This document shows, in pieces, positions 17,609-26,304 of a DNA stretch of 64,000 bases. The notes beneath the pieces are model-generated. The model made no database searches and had not been told where the DNA came from. It saw nothing but the letters and a program-made list of their open reading frames with translations. This DNA is from Tsukamurella paurometabola (GTDB taxonomy: Bacteria > Actinomycetota > Actinomycetes > Mycobacteriales > Mycobacteriaceae). The stretch lies in the NCBI RefSeq assembly GCF_900631615.1, contig NZ_LR131273.1:4310850-4374849 (forward strand), in the 5' to 3' direction. Position numbers and translations under genes: made by a program. Positions within the stretch are counted from its first letter, which is position 1; each line of letters opens with the position of its first letter.

Positions 17609-17656
17609 CATGAATAACGTTGTACACCAATAGTTTTCAATGAGAGAAGGTATCCG

Positions 17657-18436
17657 ATGACCGCCCCCAACGAGACCCTGAACCCGGTCGAGTACGAAGC
17701 GCCCCTGGTCAACCCGACGAGCACGGGCCTCTACGCGGGGACCACGTGGGTTTCGGACGCCAGCGCCGACGTACCGCGTTGGCTCGCGTCTGGTGTCCGG
17801 TTCCGCCAGCACAACTACGGCGGCGGGGATGCCGTCGGACTGTGGGATGTTCCGTGGTGTGGCGACCCCGGCGACGCACTCAAGGACGGCGACCGGCCCG
17901 AGCAGCCCGACCCCCACGACCCCGTGGTGGTGTGGTCCTACGACGAGTGCGACCCGACCGCGCAGTCGCAGGCTGAGATCGAGCTGCGCGTGCTCCAGAA
18001 CCTCCGGCTTCACGAGGAACTTCTGGTCGAGCGCGAGTTCGCGGGCCGGGCACTGATCGACGCGGGGACGCCGACCACGGCCCCGAACATCGTGGAGGCT
18101 GTCGGCAAGCTGGAGGAACTTCTCGGCGCGACCAACACCCTCGGCTACCTGCACGCCTCGCCGCGCTGGGCCGCCTATGCGGCATCGCAGAACCTGCTCA
18201 TCCGCAACGGGTCCAAGCTGGTCACCCCGCTGGGCCACACCTGGGTGTTCGGCGGGGGCTACCCGCTGGTGCTCGGCGACACCATCGTGGCCACCTCGCC
18301 CACTGCGGGGTGGCGCACTGCGGCGGCCGAGTTCAAGACGCTGGAGGTGCAGCGCGACAACATCGCCGCCGCCATCGCGGAACGCAGCGTGCTCATCGGC
18401 TACGAGCACGCCATCGGCGCGGTCACCGTCGGGTAG
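17657..18436 (+). CDS. Protein resembling an actinophage head-associated protein
   Basis: A 259-residue protein that matches, as I remember the family, a head-associated protein of Streptomyces and mycobacterial siphophages. Supporting blocks: VPRWLASGVRFRQHNYGG near the N-terminus, VVVWSYDECD, EHEAV-like central VEREFAGRALIDAG, a Gly-rich TNTLGYLHASPR with LVTPLGHTWVFGGGY, and the terminal AERSVLIGYEHAIGAVTV. In phages this gene sits beside the major capsid gene; here it stands alone. It has a clear GAGAGAAGG ribosome-binding site. If right, the element encodes a piece of virion without a phage. Confidence 0.55.
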   Translation: MTAPNETLNPVEYEAPLVNPTSTGLYAGTTWVSDASADVPRWLASGVRFRQHNYGGGDAVGLWDVPWCGDPGDALKDGDRPEQPDPHDPVVVWSYDECDPTAQSQAEIELRVLQNLRLHEELLVEREFAGRALIDAGTPTTAPNIVEAVGKLEELLGATNTLGYLHASPRWAAYAASQNLLIRNGSKLVTPLGHTWVFGGGYPLVLGDTIVATSPTAGWRTAAAEFKTLEVQRDNIAAAIAERSVLIGYEHAIGAVTVG

Positions 18437-18506
18437 GACGGCGCACACAGACTTGTCGTGAGCAGCGCGCGACCGGCCTGGCCCGTGGAAACCCGGTCGG
18501 CTCGCG

Positions 18507-18529
18507 CGCGCCCGACGAGAGCGGGCGCG
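18507..18529. terminator. Stem-loop after the phage-head-like gene
   Basis: CGCGCCCG and CGGGCGCG form a perfect 8-bp stem with a 7-base loop, 71 bases after the stop at 18436, within a 233-bp non-coding gap. A terminator is likely but no T-tract follows. Confidence 0.45.
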
Positions 18530-18669
18530 GGGGTGGTCTCACTACCTGGGCGGTGCTGGTTTCGGACCGACCGCCGACCCCCGCGCCCGCAACCCCTTCC
18601 CCGTCTACAGCGACCCGCCACCGCATCGCACGTCACGTGTCGCAATCGCCCCGATGAGGAGAGAAGATC

Positions 18670-19371
18670 ATGCAATTCACCACTGGCCGCGCCTACCGCG
18701 CCGCATCTCCCCGTAGCGCGTCCCTGCGCGCCAGCGCCGCGGCGGGGTCGAGCACCAGGGCTGCACCTCGCACCACGGCGCGCACCGTCCCAACGGCGCG
18801 AAAGTACAGCGGCGGGGTACCCGCACCCACGGTGGCGAGGATCGACCCTGGACGGCGCGCCCTAGCTCATCACGAGGCGGGTCACGCCGTGGTGGCCACG
18901 GTCCTCGGTGGCACCGTGACCAAGGCGTACCTGCTCCCTGACGACGACCCTTCGAGTGATGGCGGCCGGTGCTATGTCACCAATCTCCCTCCGCACGCGG
19001 AGGCGGCGTACTTCTATGGGGGCAGCTTCGCCGAGGCCTACGCGGCCCACGGTGGCCCCCCGACACCGGCCCACGTGCGCCGCGTCGTGCTCGCGAACAC
19101 TCGCGACCACGCCGCCCTCGTCGCTGCTGGCGACCCTCGACCCAGCGACGTGCCGCGCATCATTTCGACCTGCTGGCAGTCGATTGATGGGCTCGCGAAG
19201 AAGCTCTACACCGAGGGCACCATCGGCCAGCCCGACGTGGACACCGCCCTCGGGCTGCCCGACGCCGAGCGTGATCCTGAGGCACGCGCGCACGCCCTCG
19301 CCGCCATCCGCGCGGGGTCGGTGCCCGGCACCTTCGAGGTCATCTCTCGCGACTCGGCGTGGAAGCTATGA
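18670..19371 (+). CDS. Orphan HExxH metalloprotease-like protein (M41-type motif)
   Basis: A 233-residue protein with the zinc-protease motif AHHEAGHAVVATVLGG (H68-E69-A70-G71-H72), the form typical of FtsH-type M41 peptidases. There is no AAA domain and no membrane span, so it is not FtsH. The first ~60 residues are Ser/Ala/Arg-rich and likely disordered. A possible third ligand (Glu/Asp) lies in the helical second half, e.g. TALGLPDAERDPEARAHA. Start ATG with GAGGAGAGAAG ahead. It may cleave a phage or host protein in element regulation, or a prohead; both are conjecture. Confidence 0.6.
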   Translation: MQFTTGRAYRAASPRSASLRASAAAGSSTRAAPRTTARTVPTARKYSGGVPAPTVARIDPGRRALAHHEAGHAVVATVLGGTVTKAYLLPDDDPSSDGGRCYVTNLPPHAEAAYFYGGSFAEAYAAHGGPPTPAHVRRVVLANTRDHAALVAAGDPRPSDVPRIISTCWQSIDGLAKKLYTEGTIGQPDVDTALGLPDAERDPEARAHALAAIRAGSVPGTFEVISRDSAWKL

Positions 19372-19407
19372 CAGGCCCGTCCGCTCCCACCCGGGGCTCA
19401 CTTGTAC

Positions 19408-20076
19408 CTATTTGATGAGCTGCCAGCCGTCAGCGGGACGAGTCCATTCGACGCGGTACGTCCCCTCCGGCACGCCGTCAGCCATCACCGCGTATCCGAT
19501 TGCCTTCGGTCCACCGTTCGTCTTCCCGATTGGCAAGTAGATGTTCGGTCCGCCCACCTTGCTGGAGTTCGTCGGGACCCCGATGAGCTGGGGATTCATT
19601 GCGCCGTGGCATTCGATGTCGGAGAGCGCAGGATCCTGGGAGAGGTCAAGATTCGTCACCACTTGGCCGTTGTTCGCAATCAGGTCGATGTTCGACTGCC
19701 AGAGCCACTGCGAACTCTTGTAGTCGCCGGTCTCGACCTTCGCGACGAACCGGACCGCGTTGACGATCACGTCTGTGGGGCCTTCGGAGCCAGCGAGCTT
19801 GGAAGCTGAAATGCTGTCGCACCCAGTCGCATCCAGCTTGAGCGGGGTGATCTTGACGATGCGCTTGCCGCTCGCATCCTTGACCTCGACCGGTTGGCCC
19901 CATTCAGCCTCAATCGCGCCCCGAGCGTTCTTGTTCGGCGCACCTTCTGACGCAGCGGCCGGGACCGGGGCGGTTGACGTGGCCCCGGTGTCCGAGGCGG
20001 TGCCGTCGCCACAACCGGTCAGCGCGGCGGCCATCCCCGCCGTGAGCACTGCGATGGTGATGTTCTTGGTGTTCAT
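19408..20076 (-). CDS. Putative lipoprotein
   Basis: A 222-residue exported lipoprotein: short basic start, hydrophobic IAVLTAGMAAA and lipobox LTGC with Cys22 as the lipidated residue. A Thr/Ala/Pro/Asn linker (25-55) precedes a domain of beta strands with two cysteines (TGCDSIS and DIECHGA). The topology resembles DUF4352-like extracellular domains, without firm match. Prophages and satellites often carry surface lipoproteins that block superinfection, which fits the setting; no direct evidence. It is on the opposite strand to the surrounding genes, followed upstream by a second exported protein gene. Confidence 0.6.
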   Translation of the reverse strand: MNTKNITIAVLTAGMAAALTGCGDGTASDTGATSTAPVPAAASEGAPNKNARGAIEAEWGQPVEVKDASGKRIVKITPLKLDATGCDSISASKLAGSEGPTDVIVNAVRFVAKVETGDYKSSQWLWQSNIDLIANNGQVVTNLDLSQDPALSDIECHGAMNPQLIGVPTNSSKVGGPNIYLPIGKTNGGPKAIGYAVMADGVPEGTYRVEWTRPADGWQLIK

Positions 20077-20119
20077 GGGTGTCCTCTGCTGGTCTGGTGG
20101 GTTGGTGTCGAGGCGGGCT

Positions 20120-20482
20120 CTACCGCCCGCCCGCCGCCTGCCACAACGAGTACGACAGTCGTGCCTCAGTCACAGTCTTGCCCTTCTGATCAGGACACAG
20201 TCGCGCGGATGCCGAACTGACCATCGTCACCAGGAACCGATTGCCGCCCTGGAACTTCGATGCGGCCTCCCACGCAGTTGCGCCCCCACGCATGTCAGTG
20301 CACACCTGGTGGCCCACACGGACGAGGGCGGCGTCGTTGGCACCAGCGGGGAGCGGACCGGCGAACATCTTGACCTCACCGAGGTATGCAGACTCGGCTG
20401 GCGTGAACGCATTGGCAGCAGGGGCAACTGTGGCAGCGATGCCGACGGCAAGGACTGCGGACAAAACCGACTTCTTGATCAT
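20120..20482 (-). CDS. DUF732-family secreted protein
   Basis: A 120-residue exported protein with signal peptide (IKKSVLSAVLAVGIAATVAP, cleavage near ANA-FTP). The mature part has the DUF732 layout: AYLGEVKMFAGPLPAG, ALVRVGHQVCTDMRGG and a second Cys in SARLCPDQ, which likely pair. DUF732 proteins are abundant in mycobacteria and of unknown function. It precedes the lipoprotein gene by 43 bases and is probably co-transcribed with it, forming a small exported-protein operon on the element. Confidence 0.75.
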   Translation of the reverse strand: MIKKSVLSAVLAVGIAATVAPAANAFTPAESAYLGEVKMFAGPLPAGANDAALVRVGHQVCTDMRGGATAWEAASKFQGGNRFLVTMVSSASARLCPDQKGKTVTEARLSYSLWQAAGGR

Positions 20483-20490
20483 GACGGAGA

Positions 20491-20524
20491 TGCTACTTAT
20501 CAGTCTGTAGACCTACAAGTAGCA
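20491..20524. promoter_or_regulatory. Nested palindromes between DUF732 and XRE genes, likely operator
   Basis: TGCTACTT (20491-20498) and AAGTAGCA (20517-20524) are perfect 8-bp inverted arms; inside lies the palindrome TGTAGACCTACA (20506-20517). The site fills the divergent 64-bp gap, which suits control of both genes by the adjacent XRE regulator. Confidence 0.6.
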
Positions 20525-20546
20525 GGTCGGCAGAGTCGATGACGCT

Positions 20547-20765
20547 ATGGAAGGCGAACTACAGCGCGCGCTTGGGCGTAACTTGCGTGCGTACCGCGCG
20601 GAGCGGGAGCTGAGCCAAGAAGCCTTCGCAGACGTGCTGGGCGTCCACCGGACCTACATGGGCGGGCTGGAGCGCGGCGAGCGGAACCTCACCTTGCGCT
20701 CCGTCGAGAAGATCGCCGACACCCTCCAGCTCGACCCGCTCGAGTTGCTGCGCGACAAGGGCTGA
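20547..20765 (+). CDS. XRE-family transcriptional regulator
   Basis: A 72-residue Cro/CI-type HTH protein: NLRAYRAERELSQEAFADVL, GVHRTYMGGLERGERNLTL and KIADTLQLDPLELLRDKG cover the five helices with no extra domain. It lies 33 bases upstream of the AbiV-like gene and probably controls it and the divergent exported-protein pair through the dyads just upstream. A compact regulator like this often accompanies defence genes on islands. Confidence 0.88.
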   Translation: MEGELQRALGRNLRAYRAERELSQEAFADVLGVHRTYMGGLERGERNLTLRSVEKIADTLQLDPLELLRDKG

Positions 20766-20798
20766 CGACACGCCCCGCGAGGTGGCAGAGTCGGCGGA

Positions 20799-21476
20799 AT
20801 GACGCTCAGGTTGTCCGCCGCGCGCGCTCGCGAGTTCTGGCACGCCCTGATGGCGAACGCCGTCGGTCTCATCGAGGACGCGGCGACTCTGCTCGCCGCA
20901 GGTTCGGCGGGCCGCGCACAGTCCCTGCTCGTGCTCGCCCTGGAGGAGTTGGCCCGCGCCGATGCCGTGTACTGGGCATCCCTAACGGCCTGGGAGGGCG
21001 AAGCGGACACCGTGGAGCTCGCCCCCGTCGAGGAGGGCGGCAAGCACCTTTCGGTGTCGAACTCCCACCGCGACAAGATCGAGCACGCGGAACGGAACGC
21101 GCTCAACCTGGGGCCGTTCTGGGGCGACTACAGCGGGTGGGCACCCGGCGAGGAGCGCCCCGTGCCGCGCGTCCCCAAGGAAGTAGACGAGGCCAAGCAA
21201 GCCGGGTTCTACGTCGCGAACAGGCAGCGCAACGGTGGTGGATTCGCATCGCCGCTGGACATCGAGAAGGAGCCCGTGACTGCCGAGCTGGAGCGTGTCG
21301 CACAGCTCGCCGAGATGGCCTTGATCGAGGACCACACCAGAAAGCAGGACCTCGGCACCGCGACCGAGGACAGCGCGCAGGATCTCCACTGGAAGGTCAT
21401 CCCGTACGCGCACCGAGAGATGTTCCGGACGGTGTACGGCGACCTGCGCGACGCCGAGCCCGAGACCGGCGACTAG
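20799..21476 (+). CDS. AbiV-family abortive-infection protein
   Basis: A 225-residue AbiV-like protein. Family traits: ALMANAVGLIEDAATLLAAG, then RAQSLLVLALEELARADAVY (the ALALEE block), a KIEHAE segment near residue 90, and KQAGFYVANRQRNGG. AbiV was described as a lactococcal phage-resistance protein that blocks phage protein synthesis; related HEPN-like proteins are widespread on islands. It is intact and in operon with an XRE regulator. The call is by motif memory and should be confirmed by profile. Confidence 0.75.
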   Translation: MTLRLSAARAREFWHALMANAVGLIEDAATLLAAGSAGRAQSLLVLALEELARADAVYWASLTAWEGEADTVELAPVEEGGKHLSVSNSHRDKIEHAERNALNLGPFWGDYSGWAPGEERPVPRVPKEVDEAKQAGFYVANRQRNGGGFASPLDIEKEPVTAELERVAQLAEMALIEDHTRKQDLGTATEDSAQDLHWKVIPYAHREMFRTVYGDLRDAEPETGD

Positions 21477-21510
21477 ATCGCGTGTCGGTGGTCGGCCATA
21501 CCCTCTGGGC

Positions 21511-21942
21511 ATGGCTGACACCTGGAACACCCGAGACCTTCCCGTACTTCGCGCAGCAGTCGAGTTCTACGACGAACACGGCCATTCCCCAATGGCGAAC
21601 GAGCTTGCACAGCTAACCGGGTTCGAGGAGAAGGACGTGCAGCGAGCGTTGCGAGCACTCGCTCTCGAACCGTTCTTCGATGATGTGATGTACGTGGCCA
21701 GCGGAGACGTAATCGTCGGGGCACCGACCGGGAACGCCCTCCGCGTAGTCGGGCAATGGCCAACGCCCGAGGCCCAGCTCGATCGGCTGATCGCTGCGAT
21801 CGAGGCTGTGGCGGCAGACGAGGCCCAACCGGAGGAGGAGCGGAGCAAAGCTCGGCAACTCGGAATGTCCCTCAAGGGCGCCCTCTACCAGGTCGCCATC
21901 GGAGCCCTCGGCGGCGCAGGCGGCAACATCATGTCGGGCTAG
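21511..21942 (+). CDS. HTH-containing protein of unknown function
   Basis: A 143-residue cytosolic protein of a type I recall from actinobacterial prophages and islands: TWNTRDLPVLRAAVEFYDEH, ELAQLTGFEEKDVQRALRAL (winged-HTH) and a strand pair with VGAPTGNALRVVGQWPTPE, then a helical tail ending in glycines (ALGGAGGNIMSG). It follows the AbiV-like gene by 34 bases. The function is unknown; its link to the defence module is positional. Confidence 0.65.
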   Translation: MADTWNTRDLPVLRAAVEFYDEHGHSPMANELAQLTGFEEKDVQRALRALALEPFFDDVMYVASGDVIVGAPTGNALRVVGQWPTPEAQLDRLIAAIEAVAADEAQPEEERSKARQLGMSLKGALYQVAIGALGGAGGNIMSG

Positions 21943-21989
21943 AACGACCTCACGCCGCTTGAGCTACGGCGCAACTGGATCGCTTCCGG

Positions 21990-22955
21990 CTAGTACCTAT
22001 TCACCGACGGCAACGGGGGCCAGTCGGTCTCCCCTGCCACCGCGACACCGTCGGGATCGACTGTGAATCCGCCCCACCCGGTCGTACCGAGCTCGGCCCT
22101 GAGCCGATGCGCCTCGCAGCGTTTGCGACGGTATGAGCCCGGCACTGGATTGCCGTTCTCGTCCCAGTCGGGACGAGGGTTCTCCTCGTATTCCCAACTG
22201 GCGAACTCGTTCCGCTTACTGATGTACTCGCCCAGTTCGATCCGTACAGCGTCCTCAACCTGCCGCCAGAACCAATCGTGGAACACGGCCGCCCGCTGGC
22301 CATACTTCTCCAGCAGCGGCAGGAACTCCACGTCGTCGTCCTGGGTACGCAGGAACCGCTTGGCGGGGCCGCCCCACCTCGTGTACTTGTCCAGCTCGGA
22401 ACGCTTCAACTCGACTCTGTTGGTCCAGACCGTGGGGCCGCCACCTGACCACTGCATCTTGGTTCCCATCGACATGACCGGGACGGAGTAGTGGACGGTG
22501 AAGTTCCGCAGATCGAACAGGAACTTGATGTCGTCGTCACCGAACAGCTCGGTCACCTTCGACTCGTACACGTCCCGCTCCCACACGGTTCGACGGTCGT
22601 CGTTATCGCGCCTCTCCCCCTCCGGCAGCCGCTCCGGCCAGATGCGGCGGTGGGTGGATCGCTGAACGTCCCGCAGCGTGGCGACCGAGGCGATGTAGTT
22701 ATGGAAGTACCGCACGGCCTCGTGCTCGAACTCATCCGGCAGGTCGTTGACGTGCATGGGGTTGCCGACGAACTGGCCGATGTGGTTCGCCAGTTCGTTG
22801 CCGTTAGCCGAGAACAGCCGCGAGACGCGGTTCAGCGAGTCGAACATCTCGAAGTGCGCCCTGCCGGGCAACGCCGCGAGGTGGGCGAGCCGCTGTTCCC
22901 GCTCCACCGCCCAGTTCGCCTTCCAGCTCATACCCTCGTCGCTCGCGCCCTGCAT
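21990..22955 (-). CDS. HEPN-like protein of unknown function, coupled to the flavodoxin copy
   Basis: A 321-residue cytosolic protein without assigned family. KFLFDLRNFTVHYSVP holds R150-N-x3-H155, the R-x4-H signature of HEPN ribonucleases with the usual polar residue after Arg; long flanking helices (DEFEHEAVRYFHNYIASVAT before it) fit an all-helical fold. The C-terminal half is charged and ends with DWPPLPSVNRY. Its ATG overlaps the stop of the intact flavodoxin-like gene by one base (TGATG at 22957-22953), so it is read from the same message, probably driven from the host dapB operon. A toxin or defence RNase is the leading guess. Confidence 0.6.
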   Translation of the reverse strand: MQGASDEGMSWKANWAVEREQRLAHLAALPGRAHFEMFDSLNRVSRLFSANGNELANHIGQFVGNPMHVNDLPDEFEHEAVRYFHNYIASVATLRDVQRSTHRRIWPERLPEGERRDNDDRRTVWERDVYESKVTELFGDDDIKFLFDLRNFTVHYSVPVMSMGTKMQWSGGGPTVWTNRVELKRSELDKYTRWGGPAKRFLRTQDDDVEFLPLLEKYGQRAAVFHDWFWRQVEDAVRIELGEYISKRNEFASWEYEENPRPDWDENGNPVPGSYRRKRCEAHRLRAELGTTGWGGFTVDPDGVAVAGETDWPPLPSVNRY

Positions 22956-23434
22956 CACCCCTCCATGAGCTGCGCAGCGACCGTCGCGCCGAGGTTCCAG
23001 CACGCCTCCAGATCGGCCTTCGAGGGCTTGCCGGACACGACGACGTTGGGCGTGACCTTCTCCCAGCCGAGGCCGCCGGTGATCGAATCGGCCGCCCGCT
23101 CGGCCCCCTCGGTGCCCTCGTTGCCGTGGACGTAGAAGCCCCACGGCCGCCCCCGCGTGGAGTCGAGGCACGGGTAGTAGATGTTGTCGAGCCCGTGCTT
23201 GAGCGCGCCGCTGAGGTACCCGAGGTTCGCCGGGGTGCCGAGCACGTAGCCGTCGGCCTCCAGCGCGTCGGCGGGCGACAGCGTGAGCGCGGCACGCCGC
23301 ACGACTTCCACACCCTCGATGTCAGGATCGGTCGCCCCCGCCAGCACGGCCTCGAACATCTCCTGGCAGTGGGGCGAAGGCGTGTGGTGCACGATCAGGA
23401 GGCGGCGCGGGGCGACGGAATCAGGCGCTGACAT
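22955..23434 (-). CDS. Intact flavodoxin-like protein, replacement for the gene the element splits
   Basis: A 159-residue flavodoxin/NADPH-dependent FMN reductase-like protein: RLLIVHHTPSPHCQEMFEAV gives the FMN-phosphate loop, LEADGYVLGTPANLGYLSGA the second cofactor loop, and CWNLGATVAAQL the C-terminus. By eye it differs from the re-joined host gene at about 33 of 148 positions, so it is a homologue rather than a copy. AGGGAG lies seven bases before its ATG, and the start overlaps the end of the truncated host reading frame by 14 bases. It lies wholly inside the element, next to attR. Confidence 0.88.
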   Translation of the reverse strand: MSAPDSVAPRRLLIVHHTPSPHCQEMFEAVLAGATDPDIEGVEVVRRAALTLSPADALEADGYVLGTPANLGYLSGALKHGLDNIYYPCLDSTRGRPWGFYVHGNEGTEGAERAADSITGGLGWEKVTPNVVVSGKPSKADLEACWNLGATVAAQLMEG

Positions 23435-23686
23435 GGGCAGACTCCCTATTACAGGGGTATTTGACATTGAAGTGCTTGAGCGCGCCCGACATGTACCCCA
23501 GGTTCGCGGGCGAGCCGAGGACGTAGCCGTCGGCGGCCAGCACGTCCGAGGCGGTGACCGACAGGGCGGCGCGGCGCACCACCTCCACCCCTTCGATCTC
23601 GGGATCGGTGGCGCCCGCGATCACCGCCTCGAACATCTCCTGGCAGGCGGGAGACGGGGTGTGGTGGATCACGAGGAGCACGGCCA

Positions 23687-23687
<1 letters not shown>
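23421..23687 (-). pseudogene. N-terminal fragment of the split flavodoxin-like gene
   Basis: Starts MAVLLVIHHTPSPACQEMFE at 23687 and follows the flavodoxin fold through GSPANLGYMSGALKH, then crosses the att core at 23472 and reads 17 meaningless codons (FNVKYPCNRESAHVSA) of element DNA to a stop at 23421. About 72 of ~150 residues remain native, so FMN binding would be incomplete. Its ATG overlaps the stop of the upstream membrane-protein gene (TGATG) and its new stop overlaps the replacement gene's start, keeping ribosomes on the message into the element. Confidence 0.9.
23440..23495. other. attR of the element
   Basis: Element sequence ends at the GTG core (23472-23474), after which the host flavodoxin codons resume. 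The element arm contains ACAGGGGTATTT, which is an imperfect inverted match to AAACTCCCC in the left arm; joined, the two arms give an attP with GGGG and CCCC about 17 bases either side of the core region. Confidence 0.75.
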
Positions 23688-25310
<1,623 letters not shown>

Positions 25311-25320
25311 TGTTGGCGCC

Positions 25321-26292
25321 ATGGACGTGACCATCCGGACCTTCGTCGGCGACACGGACGCCTGCTTCGACGTCGTGCACCACGCCGCCACGGAGGCCGC
25401 GACCCGAGCGCTCGCGGCGCCGTCGAGCCTGATCTGGGTGGACGTCCTCGACCCGACGGAGGCGGAGTTCGTCCCCTTCGTGGAGGCGATGAAGCTGGAC
25501 AAGCTGGCCGTGGAGGACGCGCTCACGGTGCACGAACGCCCCAAGTCCGTGCGGTACGGCGAGATCATGTTCGTGACGGCGTACACGCTGACCGAGGACG
25601 GTGCGACGAGCCGGCTCTCGCTGTTCCTGTTCGAGCACGGTGTGTTGACGGTGCGCCTGGGCCACGGCTTCCCCGTCGACGATGTCGCGGAGAACATCTC
25701 GGACAACGCGGATCTGCTGCAGTACGGCCCGAAGTCGCTGGAGCTGATGTTGCTGGACGCGGTCGTCGACGGCTACACGGCCCGGATCACGACGGTCGAC
25801 GAACGGCTCGACGACGTGGAATCGATCCTGTTCGACGGCCGCTCGAGCGACCGCGTCTCCCAGATCACCTTCGACCTGCACAAGCAGGTGGGAGAGCTGC
25901 GCCGCATCGTACTGCCGATGCGCGACGTGGTGGGCTCGGTCCTGCGCCGGGTGTCGGCGGCGCCCGACCTGCACGCGTTGCTCCCCTACGCCGAGGACGT
26001 CTACGACCACACGATGCGCGCCGCTGACTGGACCGAGGGCCTGCGCGACGCCGTCGAATCGGTGCGCTCGACCAACCTGGCACTGGTCGACAACCAGCTC
26101 AACACGGTGATGAAGAAGCTCACCAGTTGGGCCGCGATCATCGCGGTGCCCACCGCGATCACCGGCTACTTCGGCCAGAACGTGCCGTACCCCGGCTTCG
26201 GTCAGGCCTGGGGCTTCTGGCTCAGCCTGGTGACGATGCTGCTCCTGGCCGGAGGCCTGTATGTCGCGTTCCGGCGCCGCGGCTGGCTCTGA
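25321..26292 (+). CDS. corA: CorA-family Mg2+/Co2+ transporter
   Basis: A 323-residue CorA-like channel for divalent cations. It has the large cytosolic funnel (DVLDPTEAEFVPFVEAMKLD, KQVGELRRIVLPMRDVV) and two C-terminal membrane spans: TSWAAIIAVPTAITGYFG and FWLSLVTMLLLAGGLYVAF. The loop after TM1 reads YFGQNVP; the classical signature is GMN, so the middle Met is replaced by Gln, a change seen in other actinobacterial homologues as I recall. A positive C-terminus RRRGWL is usual. Confidence 0.88.
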   Translation: MDVTIRTFVGDTDACFDVVHHAATEAATRALAAPSSLIWVDVLDPTEAEFVPFVEAMKLDKLAVEDALTVHERPKSVRYGEIMFVTAYTLTEDGATSRLSLFLFEHGVLTVRLGHGFPVDDVAENISDNADLLQYGPKSLELMLLDAVVDGYTARITTVDERLDDVESILFDGRSSDRVSQITFDLHKQVGELRRIVLPMRDVVGSVLRRVSAAPDLHALLPYAEDVYDHTMRAADWTEGLRDAVESVRSTNLALVDNQLNTVMKKLTSWAAIIAVPTAITGYFGQNVPYPGFGQAWGFWLSLVTMLLLAGGLYVAFRRRGWL

Positions 26293-26304
26293 GGCCGCGC
26301 GGCG

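Larger units (their letters stand above)
9432..23474. mobile_element. Serine-integrase integrative element (~14.0 kb), possible phage satellite
   Basis: The ends are defined because the flanks rejoin into one flavodoxin-like gene and share only GTG (9432-9434 and 23472-23474), the short core expected of a large serine recombinase. Contents: integrase at the left end, AAA helicase-like ATPase, iteron-like region, two excisionase-like HTH proteins, resolvase, terminase-small-subunit-like and phage-head-like proteins, HExxH protease, lipoprotein, DUF732 protein, XRE regulator, AbiV-like and HEPN-like proteins, and an intact copy of the interrupted gene at the right end. No conjugation, portal, large terminase or tail genes are seen, so self-transfer would need a helper. 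Confidence 0.9.
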
